From the NCBI GenBank assembly GCA_002495625.1, contig DAGC01000013.1, forward strand, positions 62,001-126,000: DNA of 64,000 bases, in the 5' to 3' direction. The stretch is from Methanobacterium sp. UBA375. GTDB lineage: Archaea; Methanobacteriota; Methanobacteria; Methanobacteriales; Methanobacteriaceae. The notes beneath the pieces were generated by a model, which saw only the letters and a list, made by a program, of their open reading frames with translations, was not told where the DNA came from and made no database searches. The position numbers and the translations under genes were made by a program. Shown here piece by piece: positions 45,048-51,812 of this stretch; within the stretch, counting starts at the first letter, position 1; each line of letters opens with the position of its first letter.

Positions 45048-45227
45048 ATGGGAAACCCGTTAGGAGATATTAAAGGAAAAGTAAAAGAAAAAGGAGGAGA
45101 ATTAAAGGGTAAAGCCAAAGAAACAAGCGGAGAACTAAAAGGAAAAGCTAAAGAAGCAGGAGGAGGACTAAAAGGAAAAGCGAAGGAAATGGAGGGAAAA
45201 GTAAAAGGAAAGGAAAAAGAAGGTTAA
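45048..45227 (+). CDS. small Lys/Gly-rich CsbD-like repeat protein, 59 aa
   Basis: This 59-aa, highly charged protein contains four 11-residue repeats of the form LKGKAKE-GGE, close to CsbD-like stress proteins and LEA-type helices. It starts MGNPLGDIKGKVKEKGGE and ends KGKEKEG. It has no hydrophobic core and is probably disordered or an amphipathic helix. AGAGGGAT precedes the ATG. It is short but its codon pattern and repeats show purifying structure. A role in desiccation, osmotic or membrane stress is inferred from the family. Confidence 0.7.
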   Translation: MGNPLGDIKGKVKEKGGELKGKAKETSGELKGKAKEAGGGLKGKAKEMEGKVKGKEKEG

Positions 45228-45285
45228 GCTAAAACAACAGAAAATAAAAGATAGAGTGCAATTCAATTTAGAATAAAATCCGTTA

Positions 45286-45317
45286 AGTCAGGGGTGCAAA
45301 CGCGTGTATCCCTGACT
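45286..45317 (+). other. 8-bp perfect hairpin between the two small genes
   Basis: AGTCAGGG at 45286-45293 pairs with CCCTGACT at 45310-45317 around a 16-base loop. No T-run follows. It may be a processing or stabilising structure in a shared transcript, or an operator for the downstream peptide gene. Confidence 0.4.
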
Positions 45318-45338
45318 CCAATTTTCAGGTGAAAAGAG

Positions 45339-45479
45339 ATGGAAAAACAGAACGATAACGACATATTATCCGCCAAGGAGACAAAGAAGAAGATAAATAA
45401 AAAAGAGAAAAAGAAAGCAAAAAAGGATATAGAAGGTAAAAGAAGTAGCGTACTTACCTTTGAAGGTAAAAAATCTTGA
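45339..45479 (+). CDS. Lys-rich small peptide, 46 aa
   Basis: This 46-aa peptide has lysines in about a third of its positions (KKKINKKEKKKAKKD in the middle) and ends in LTFEGKKS. AGGTGA lies 6 bases before the ATG, a strong ribosome binding site for so short a frame. It follows the CsbD-like gene by 111 bases on the same strand. It could bind nucleic acid. The stop codon lies at the junction of a perfect 16-bp tandem repeat. Confidence 0.5.
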   Translation: MEKQNDNDILSAKETKKKINKKEKKKAKKDIEGKRSSVLTFEGKKS

Positions 45480-45491
45480 AGGTAAAAAATC
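45460..45491 (+). repeat. perfect 16-bp tandem repeat over a stop codon
   Basis: TTGAAGGTAAAAAATC occurs at 45460-45475 and 45476-45491 without mismatch. The TGA stop of the Lys-rich peptide (45477-45479) is created at the junction. Confidence 0.75.
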
Positions 45492-45516
45492 TGAAAATGA
45501 GTAAATTTGTCTGATT

Positions 45517-46569
45517 CTATAATTTCATTCTAATTATCTTATCATCCCCTCCCTGGGGAAGACCTCTGCCATCCCGGTTGGAAGTGCTGATGTAGAGGAA
45601 ACCGTCGTGCACCACCACGTCCCTTATTCTGCCCAGGTTATTTATCAGGATGCTTTCATCGGTGATGCTTTCACCATCGGCAGAAAGAGTTAAAACCCTT
45701 AATTGACTACCCCTCAGTCCTGCGACATACAAACGGTTCTCAAAGAAGGCTATTCCGCTGGGTGCCAGGGTGAAGTCGGTGTACACCCGTGTTGGGCTTA
45801 TGTATCCGGACCTGTTCTCATCACCCTGCACTATGGGCCAGCCGAAGTTACCCTCGGATGTTATGATGTTTATTTCATCGTTCATGGTGGATCCATGTTC
45901 CGATGCATATAATAATCCGTTGGCAGGGTTCCAGGTTATGCCCTGGGGGTCCCGGTTTCCATAGGAATACACGTAGTTACCGAAGGGGTTGTCACTGGGA
46001 ACCGTCCCATCCGGGTTCAGACGTAAGATTTTCCCGCCCGTGGAGTTTACATCCTGGGCCAGGCTATCAACACCAGCTTCACCGGTAGTGGCATATAATT
46101 TGCCGTCTGGACCGAACTTCAAACGGCCCCCGTTATGTATGGGGCCTCCCGGGATGTCATCGAGAAGCACGGTTTCACCGGTAAGTGTTCCATCCAGTAC
46201 AAATCGGGATATCCGGTTTACACCACCCTCATGGGTGTAATACAGGTATATGTACCTATTTTCGGTGAAATTAGGGTCTACCGCCACTCCGAGTAGTCCT
46301 GACTCAGATACCTGGCTTACACTTATATCGGCCACCTTAACCACGTCACCGTTTTCATAGAGAAGGTTGACCCTTCCCACTCTCTCTGTGAAGATCATGG
46401 TACCGTTGGGTAGGAAATCCATAGCCCAGGGCACCTCCAGGTTCTCTGCAAGTATGGTGGTCTCACCCTGCTGTGCTGTCTGTGGGGCTGGCTGGATAAA
46501 TAAAAATATCAAACCGGCCAGGATGAGAATGGCCACTATGACCACCAGGAGGATGTTCCGTTTTTTCAT
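45517..46569 (-). CDS. membrane-anchored aldose (PQQ-type) dehydrogenase-like protein
   Basis: This 350-aa protein has an N-terminal membrane anchor (NILLVVIVAILILAGLIFLF) and then a six-bladed propeller of the glucose/sorbosone dehydrogenase family. VPWAMDFLPNGTMIFTER is the usual start and IHNGGRLKFGPDGKLYATTG carries the catalytic-type His. YSYGNRDPQGITW and ASEHGSTMNDEIN follow, and DGFLYISTSNRDGRG lies near the end. Family members use PQQ and oxidise sugars. Methanogens are not known to make PQQ, so this may be an inactive or re-purposed surface propeller. Confidence 0.8.
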   Translation of the reverse strand: MKKRNILLVVIVAILILAGLIFLFIQPAPQTAQQGETTILAENLEVPWAMDFLPNGTMIFTERVGRVNLLYENGDVVKVADISVSQVSESGLLGVAVDPNFTENRYIYLYYTHEGGVNRISRFVLDGTLTGETVLLDDIPGGPIHNGGRLKFGPDGKLYATTGEAGVDSLAQDVNSTGGKILRLNPDGTVPSDNPFGNYVYSYGNRDPQGITWNPANGLLYASEHGSTMNDEINIITSEGNFGWPIVQGDENRSGYISPTRVYTDFTLAPSGIAFFENRLYVAGLRGSQLRVLTLSADGESITDESILINNLGRIRDVVVHDGFLYISTSNRDGRGLPQGGDDKIIRMKL

Positions 46570-46730
46570 TTTACCTAGATATTATTTGTCATTCGTGCCA
46601 CTTATTTTTTATAGTTAAAGACTCCCATTTTAGCGAAAAATAAATTCAGTGTTAAAACAAATAGATCAAGAGGAGATGTTTTGAAGTAAGGGGATGTTTA
46701 TATGTTCATGTGGAAATGGGGTGTTCTGGC

Positions 46731-47366
46731 ATGTTGAAGATAATTAAAAACATAGTTCTACAGGATCGTCTGACCAAGATAAGAAACAAAGACATAGATG
46801 GTGTAGATTTTAAGGCGGGGTTAGTTGAGATGGGCCGGTATATGGCCTATGAATTCCAGTCCACCATGGACATAGAGGAAGTCACCGTGGAAACCCCACT
46901 AGAGACTGCCAAGGGGATAAAAATCACAGACATCAATGATGTAGTGGTGGTAACCATTTTAAGGGCGGCAATCCCCATGGTAGAGGGGGTTATGAGCGTT
47001 TTTATGGAAGCTGAATGCGGCGTGGTGGGAGTCACCCGGGATAAGGAAGCACCATACGAGGCCAGGGTGGGTTACATCCGGATACCGGAGATAGAGGATA
47101 AAATCGTTCTGCTCGCGGATCCCATGCTGGCTACTGGCAACACCATGCACACCACCATCAGTGAAATAGAAAGACACGGAACTCCCCGGAGAATCGCTAT
47201 TTTAAATATCATTGCCACCGAAGAAGGGGTGGGTAAGGTCCTGGAAAACCACTCCGAGGTGGAGATATACACCTGTTCCATTGAAAATAAACTGGTAGAC
47301 GGGTACATCATCCCTGGCCTGGGTGACGCGGGAGATATCGCTTTTGGTAAGCCTACAGATATTTAG
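46731..47366 (+). CDS. upp: uracil phosphoribosyltransferase
   Basis: This 211-aa enzyme makes UMP from uracil and PRPP. It has VVTILRAAIPMVEGV in the middle, the PRPP-binding loop VLLADPMLATGNTM near residue 128, and the C-terminal IPGLGDAGDIAFG that recognises uracil. ATG at 46731 follows GGGGTG; a start seven codons earlier is possible. It is a monocistronic salvage gene with a hairpin at its 3' side. Confidence 0.9.
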   Translation: MLKIIKNIVLQDRLTKIRNKDIDGVDFKAGLVEMGRYMAYEFQSTMDIEEVTVETPLETAKGIKITDINDVVVVTILRAAIPMVEGVMSVFMEAECGVVGVTRDKEAPYEARVGYIRIPEIEDKIVLLADPMLATGNTMHTTISEIERHGTPRRIAILNIIATEEGVGKVLENHSEVEIYTCSIENKLVDGYIIPGLGDAGDIAFGKPTDI

Positions 47367-47384
47367 ATGAAAGTTAATTAAAGG

Positions 47385-47422
47385 CCCCCCCCCTGGATCA
47401 AAAACAATTCCAAGGGGGGTTT
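47385..47422 (+). terminator. GC-rich hairpin downstream of upp
   Basis: CCCCCC plus TGGA (47385-47397) pairs with TCCA plus GGGGGG (47409-47419), with a small internal bulge and a loop of about 11 bases. TTTAAT follows. It is likely a 3'-end structure between convergent units. Confidence 0.5.
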
Positions 47423-47460
47423 AATCTACCTCTAAATTGTGGGGGTGAATTGACTAAAAT

Positions 47461-47838
47461 TTAATCAAGATAAGCTTCTTTGAGTATTATATATATCCTT
47501 TTTAATGCCCTTTTCATCCTTAAAAAAACCATACCTATATTTGCTTCTGAATCTAATGAACATACAAGCGCTACTTGTGATGACCCCATAATTATTATCT
47601 GTATCTTGTCTCCAGTTATTAAAAGACGTTTTAGATCATCATTACCGATATCTTTAAGGGTTTTTTTACCAATTTCTATTAATGATGCAGACATGGCAGC
47701 TATTCTATGGTTTTTAATGACGGGGTTGCTCGAAGTTAGTATTAAGCCGTCTTTTCTGATAACATATGATTCTATGATATCCGTATGTTTATGCATCTCT
47801 TCAAGCGTTTCTGTCATCTGTTCAGAAATGGGTTTCAT
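47461..47838 (-). CDS. roadblock/LC7 domain protein (third in the operon)
   Basis: This 125-aa protein has the roadblock/LC7 fold: an N-terminal helix, ESYVIRKDGLILTSSN, the helix RIAAMSASLIEIGKKTL, strands LLITGDKIQIIIMGSSQVALVC, and a final helix. MglB-like roadblock proteins bind and activate small GTPases. It is the last gene of the GTPase operon, 4 bases after another roadblock gene. It lacks the common Gly-rich tail and ends in basic residues (RMKRALKRIY). Confidence 0.75.
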   Translation of the reverse strand: MKPISEQMTETLEEMHKHTDIIESYVIRKDGLILTSSNPVIKNHRIAAMSASLIEIGKKTLKDIGNDDLKRLLITGDKIQIIIMGSSQVALVCSLDSEANIGMVFLRMKRALKRIYIILKEAYLD

Positions 47839-47842
47839 CGTA

Positions 47843-48208
47843 TCACTGTAAATTAACTAGCTTACCCATGAATTCTTTCACTGCCCTTTTAAGTATCACT
47901 CTGATCATACCAATATTAGCATTATTTTCTGTTAATACTATTACAATATGCTCATTTCCAAATTCTTCAATGATAATCTTTCCAAAATCGGTTTCAATCA
48001 TTAACTGCTCTAAATTTCCATAATTGATACTTCTAGTCATTTCTCTAACGGCTCCAAGCGCTGCAACTGTACTTGCACTTAAAATAGAAGTATTTTTATC
48101 GATTTTACCAATAGGAATTCCATCTAATCCAGCTACAATCGAATCCTTAACACCATTTATCCTGTTTATAGATGTAAGAGCCTCTTTAAAAGATGTATTA
48201 GTTTTCAT
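47843..48208 (-). CDS. roadblock/LC7 domain protein (second in the operon)
   Basis: This 121-aa protein has the same fold as its neighbour: INGVKDSIVAGLDGIPIGK, the helix SASTVAALGAVREMTRSI, strands LMIETDFGKIIIEEFGNEHIVIVLT and a C-terminal helix. Such proteins dimerise and form platforms for GTPases. It lies 17 bases after the GTPase gene. Sequence identity with the other two roadblock proteins is low, so the three probably make a hetero-oligomer, but this is inference. Confidence 0.75.
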   Translation of the reverse strand: MKTNTSFKEALTSINRINGVKDSIVAGLDGIPIGKIDKNTSILSASTVAALGAVREMTRSINYGNLEQLMIETDFGKIIIEEFGNEHIVIVLTENNANIGMIRVILKRAVKEFMGKLVNLQ

Positions 48209-48225
48209 CCGTCTCCCTTATATTT

Positions 48226-48723
48226 TCAAACTATACTTTTTTCTGCGATGGTCCGTATCAAACTATCCAGAACATTTACAAGATTCTGATTTATTATTGC
48301 TGATGTGTTAATTACAGGGATTTCATCAGAAATATCCAGTTCTTTTCTAACATTCGTGGGTTCAAGGCTACATATATCATTTTTATTCACGGCAATCACA
48401 TATGGTACGTCATAATTAAGAATAAACTTAATAAGTTCATGATCCACAGGTGTTATTCCCACAGTAGAATCAATTAACAGTATAGCACCATCCATCCCTG
48501 TTGCCAGTGTGTCCCACATAAAAGAAAATCTTCTATGACCCGGACTTGCAAATAAATGAATTAAAAAGTTTCCCTGTTCCATCTGGACAAAATCAAAACT
48601 GGTGGTGATATTCTCATATTCACCCTTAAGAAACAGTTCCTGACCGCTTAATTTCTCAACGAACGTTGTCTTCCCGGCATTTAGAGCACCAAAAACCACC
48701 ACCTTAAGCATGTCCTCTGACAT
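48226..48723 (-). CDS. small Ras-like GTPase of the conservon (CvnD/MglA-like) type
   Basis: This 165-aa G domain has the P-loop VVVFGALNAGKTTFVEKL, a switch I Thr in ENITTSFDFV, switch II HLFASPGHRRFSFMWDTL, NKND for guanine recognition and a weak G5 (NTSA). The switch II reads ASPG instead of DTPG, and the following RFSFMWDTLATGMDGAILLID closely resembles Streptomyces conservon GTPases (which read GTPG). Missing that Asp suggests slow hydrolysis that needs a partner, and three roadblock proteins are encoded beside it. The start at 48723 follows AGGTG; an earlier start adds nine residues. Confidence 0.8.
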   Translation of the reverse strand: MSEDMLKVVVFGALNAGKTTFVEKLSGQELFLKGEYENITTSFDFVQMEQGNFLIHLFASPGHRRFSFMWDTLATGMDGAILLIDSTVGITPVDHELIKFILNYDVPYVIAVNKNDICSLEPTNVRKELDISDEIPVINTSAIINQNLVNVLDSLIRTIAEKSIV

Positions 48724-48768
48724 TATTATCCAGCACCTTTTAATAGACAAATCAAAGTGTTCTTGGCT

Positions 48769-49254
48769 TTAAAAACCTTTTAGAGATATTTTGCAGTTTA
48801 AATCTTCTCGTTTTATATCATCAATTATGTATGGATTCCCAAGCACATCTTCCATCATAGCAATGGCTGCTAAAGCATATGGACATCCTGCAGAACGAGG
48901 AACATCGTTTTCCTCCAAATAATCAGTGTAATCATGTATTTTACAATTACAAACATCCATATCAACCATTTCATCTCCAACAGTGTAATTTATGCCATCT
49001 GCAGATTGGTAGACTTCGGTGAGAAATTTTTCAAAACTTTTCATGGCTGCTTGTGGATTGGTTTTATCTATTTCTTCTCCAATAAGGCCAGCTCTCATAT
49101 TCATTAAATTCCATAGATCCTCTCCAAATGCCCTGGAAACTCCCCCAGATCCTTCACCAGATACCCTCCACATGCTGGTGGTAAATCCCTTGAGTACTCC
49201 AATAATTAAAGTGTATAATGGATTCTCAAGCGGACTTTTTTTATTCTCTGTCAT
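48769..49254 (-). CDS. sensor-like protein of the GTPase operon, copy 2
   Basis: This 161-aa protein has no certain family. Its marks are VSGEGSGGVSRAFGEDLW near residue 30, CNCKIHDYTDYLEENDVP near residue 107, and SAGCPYALAAIAMMEDVLG near residue 125. It is about half identical to the upstream gene by eye. The two-part alpha/beta layout with Cys and His near the end resembles V4R-type ligand-binding domains, but I cannot prove this. The conserved Cys, His and Glu could bind a metal or heme. It lies 18 bases before the GTPase gene. Confidence 0.65.
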   Translation of the reverse strand: MTENKKSPLENPLYTLIIGVLKGFTTSMWRVSGEGSGGVSRAFGEDLWNLMNMRAGLIGEEIDKTNPQAAMKSFEKFLTEVYQSADGINYTVGDEMVDMDVCNCKIHDYTDYLEENDVPRSAGCPYALAAIAMMEDVLGNPYIIDDIKREDLNCKISLKGF

Positions 49255-49327
49255 TAAATTCCCTCCCTAAACATAACTCCTCTATTTTATTTAAAATTAG
49301 TAATCCAGTATTGTTCATTTATCCAGA

Positions 49328-49840
49328 TCAAAACTTCTTAAGGACTATTTGACTGTTTGCATCCTTAGATTCTATACTGTCAATGACAAAAGGCTCTCCT
49401 GTAACTTCTTCCATCATAGCCATGCTTAGTAAAGCTAATGGACATCCAACAGAACGAGGAACGTCGTTTTCCTCCAAATAGTCGGTGTAATTATGAACTT
49501 TGCAATTTTTAACTGTCATTTCCACACTATCATCATTTACATTAAAATTTATGCTGTCCGCCACATTAAAACGATTAACCAGATAATTCTCACAAAATTC
49601 CATCACTTTCTGTGGACTGCTCGTATCCCTATTCTCTCCAAGCATGTCTGCCCCTACTTTAACCAGATACCATAAATCTTCTCCGAAAGCTCTAGTAACT
49701 CCTCCTGAACCTTCTCCAGACACTTTCCAGAGGCCTTTAGTAAATCCCATTAATGCTGCTGCAAATACAACTGTCATAGGATCCGAATGTTCTTGGAGCA
49801 GTGCTACCACTGCATTATTCTCCATATCTGCTTCTGCCAT
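49328..49840 (-). CDS. sensor-like protein of the GTPase operon, copy 1
   Basis: This 170-aa protein is paralogous to the next gene. It shares VSGEGSGGVTRAFGEDLW, NCKVHNYTDYLEENDVPRS and GCPLALLSMAMMEEVTGEPF; the identical NYTDYLEENDVPRS-type core implies a functional site. The end (NSQIVLKKF) also matches the end of the broken regulator encoded divergently (NKIYLKKI), so all three carry the same domain. It is soluble, with no membrane segment. A small-molecule or redox sensor feeding the GTPase is the best guess. Confidence 0.65.
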   Translation of the reverse strand: MAEADMENNAVVALLQEHSDPMTVVFAAALMGFTKGLWKVSGEGSGGVTRAFGEDLWYLVKVGADMLGENRDTSSPQKVMEFCENYLVNRFNVADSINFNVNDDSVEMTVKNCKVHNYTDYLEENDVPRSVGCPLALLSMAMMEEVTGEPFVIDSIESKDANSQIVLKKF

Positions 49841-49863
49841 TTTATAAACTCCTTAATTCAGGG

Positions 49864-50238
49864 CTATTTAGCCATTGCTTCCTTCACCATATATGCTGTC
49901 CTTTCCAGTTCCAGTAATGCCAGACCAAGATTCACGTTTCCTGGAGAAAGAGCTGCTAATATGGCTTTTTCACCAGCATAAGACAATATAGCTTTTCCTG
50001 TAGCCCCATCAATAACCACCTGATTTAAATCCCCTCTTTCAAGCTCATCACATGTTCTTTGAGAGGTACCAACCATAGCTGCCGCCATAGCTGCTAATCT
50101 CTTATCATCAGTCTCTTTAGGCATTACAGAAGAAATCATTAGACCATCTGGCCGTAGCACTGCAACCCCACTAATATCTCCAGGAGCTCTCTCCAAAAGT
50201 TCATTTAAAATGTCTCCAACATCTTCTTTAATTCCCAT
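49864..50238 (-). CDS. roadblock/LC7 domain protein (first gene of the GTPase operon)
   Basis: This 124-aa protein is the most typical roadblock protein of the three: GDISGVAVLRPDGLMISSVMP, the helix RLAAMAAAMVGTSQRTCDEL, strands VVIDGATGKAILSYAGEKAILAALS and a final helix GLALLELERTAYMVKEA. It resembles MglB and the CvnB proteins of conservons, which act on a GTPase. It leads the six-gene unit, 23 bases before the first sensor-like gene. Confidence 0.8.
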   Translation of the reverse strand: MGIKEDVGDILNELLERAPGDISGVAVLRPDGLMISSVMPKETDDKRLAAMAAAMVGTSQRTCDELERGDLNQVVIDGATGKAILSYAGEKAILAALSPGNVNLGLALLELERTAYMVKEAMAK

Positions 50239-50648
50239 ATTAAGTCCTCCAATCTCTTTCTAATTTTTTCCCGCTTATTGTTTTTAATTTTTGATTTACA
50301 GTACCAGAAGATGGATTTATTAAATTCCATGTTCTTAAATCTGGTTTGAATTAAGAATAAGAAATATTTATCTCAAATGCAGAACAGTGTAATAATTTAT
50401 TTATGTTTGTGTGCATTTGCATAAATAATATAAATAAACAAAAAAATGATTAAATTATTATCAGATACATTCCTTTTGAAGCCTTAATATCTATAGAATA
50501 CTATTCTATTAGAATATAAACTGCTAATATACACTAAACACAAAAAAAGAATATAGAAAAATTTTTAAACTCAATCCAAAGTATCACTAGCTTTTAATCT
50601 TTAATTACAAGATTATTATTTCATTTTTAAAGGAGTAAAGTGATTATA
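50239..50648. other. 410-bp divergent intergenic region
   Basis: Very AT-rich. It contains a TATA-like AAATATTTATC at 50362-50372 that suits the leftward operon, operator-like overlapping palindromes at 50493-50516, and AATATAAA at 50513-50520 as a TATA box for the rightward gene. No small gene is visible. Confidence 0.55.
50493..50516. promoter_or_regulatory. overlapping palindromes, candidate RHH operator
   Basis: ATAGAATA and TATTCTAT form a perfect 8-bp inverted repeat around one base (50493-50509). TATTCTA and TAGAATA form a perfect 7-bp one (50502-50516). The result is three alternating 7-base half-sites, 8 bases apart, lying against the likely TATA box of the regulator gene. Ribbon-helix-helix dimers typically bind such arrays, so autoregulation is plausible. 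Confidence 0.5.
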
Positions 50649-51215
50649 ATGGCCCAAAAATCCAATAAACGAGTGACAGTATCCTTACCTTACGATCTGG
50701 ATCTAGAATTCAGGGGATTGGCCTCTAAAAAATTCAAATTTGAAAAAGGATGATACAGTAAAGCAATGGTAGATGCCATAAGGATATGGATGATATACAA
50801 TGAAAACACGCTACTAAAAGAGGGAATAAGTAAATTATCCCATTTTGCAGGCAAAACAATGTGGAATAACTTGAAAGAAAATTCAGTCAGGAATTTAGAA
50901 TTTAAATCAAATCAAGAGATTTTAAATCATGTTTTAAATTATTTCAACAATGAATCGCCATATATCCAAAATTTAGATTACAGAATTTATGAACAGGATA
51001 TAAAAATTTGTGTTGACTGTCCATGTATAACAGAAAAAAATGAAGATTTCATGTTGGAAGATCTGATATATAAATATCTCCAGCCCATTTCCCTTGCTAG
51101 CCGAGCTGGGATTGAGGATATCACAGGCAATACATATAAATTAAGCAAAGTTAAAATAGGTAGTCTTAACAAGATATACTTAAAAAAAATAGATAATATT
51201 TCCCGATCCATTTAA
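50649..51215 (+). pseudogene. RHH regulator fused to the sensor-like domain, interrupted by TGA
   Basis: One frame of 189 codons is broken only by TGA at 50751-50753 (codon 35). Before it lies a ribbon-helix-helix start (KRVTVSLPYDLDLEFRGLASKK), and after it the frame continues directly with YSKAMVDAIRIWM, the rest of the RHH helix pair. The C-terminal 140 residues match the two sensor-like proteins of the divergent operon (MWNNLKEN, ASRAGIEDITG, NKIYLKKI). A Trp (TGG) is the likely original codon. The stop would remove DNA binding and leave at best a sensor fragment from an internal start at 50766. The ribosome binding region AAAGGAG/AAGTGAT is intact, so the loss may be recent or a sequencing error. 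Confidence 0.75.
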
Positions 51216-51270
51216 AAAGTACCTGATATTCAAGCACCACCCCATGTAAACCTCCAGATAATGTGAAAAG

Positions 51271-51762
51271 TTAATTAATAGTTTCCCCCTGGGCCGAAGC
51301 AACTATTCCCGGGATTCCATCCACTTCCAACTCGTGAATGGCCTCCATACCCTCTTCAGGGAAGGCAACCACCTTATTTGAGATCACCCTGCTTGAAAGG
51401 AGAGCTGCAGCTGGTGGGGTGACCACAAAAACTGAACCGAACCTGGAAAGGGCGTCGACTGTCTCTGGACTCAAAGAACCTTTACCGATATGCATTTTAA
51501 CTCCGCATCCCGAAAGATAGGCCATGCTACCTTCTATTTCAACCTTGTTGCTGGTGGTGGGGGATATTCCGGCTTCACTGACTGCGGTGTGCATGAAGGC
51601 CGAACCCGCCAGTTCCAGTGGATTTTCACCTTTTTTTATAAGTTCCACCAGTCTGGGTAGTGCGGCGTCTCTTCCAGTGCATAATTTACCGTACAACTGG
51701 ATTTTATCACCAACTTGAAGGTTGGCTGGTTCTTCCAGGGGTAGTTGAATCTTTTTTATCAT
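51271..51762 (-). CDS. fumarate hydratase beta subunit (class I, two-subunit type)
   Basis: This 163-aa protein is the C-terminal swivelling domain of iron-sulfur hydro-lyases. It has DKIQLYGKLCTGRDAALPRL near residue 18, AGSAFMHTAVSEAG-like sequence in the middle and YLSGCGVKMHIGKGSL. It pairs with an alpha subunit carrying the [4Fe-4S] cluster, which is not in this window. L-tartrate dehydratase beta is very similar, but in methanogens fumarase is the usual role. Together with fumC the organism has two unrelated fumarases. Confidence 0.82.
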   Translation of the reverse strand: MIKKIQLPLEEPANLQVGDKIQLYGKLCTGRDAALPRLVELIKKGENPLELAGSAFMHTAVSEAGISPTTSNKVEIEGSMAYLSGCGVKMHIGKGSLSPETVDALSRFGSVFVVTPPAAALLSSRVISNKVVAFPEEGMEAIHELEVDGIPGIVASAQGETIN

Positions 51763-51798
51763 TTTTTTTCTTGTATAAACTTAGATATTTTTTATTAA

Positions 51799-51812
51799 GC
51801 TGAGATCTCAGT
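51799..51812. other. 12-bp palindrome at the mfnA stop
   Basis: CTGAGATCTCAG at 51800-51811 is a perfect palindrome that includes the mfnA TGA stop on the minus strand (51808-51810). A TTAATAAAAAA tail follows on that strand. It may be part of a 3'-end structure; the meaning is unsure. Confidence 0.35.

Noticed and set aside
50751..50753. Selenocysteine at the in-frame TGA of the RHH-sensor gene.
   Set aside because: Selenocysteine use in methanogens is known from Methanococcales and Methanopyrus, not Methanobacteriales; the position suits a Trp of the RHH domain, not a catalytic residue, and no SECIS-like hairpin was seen nearby.
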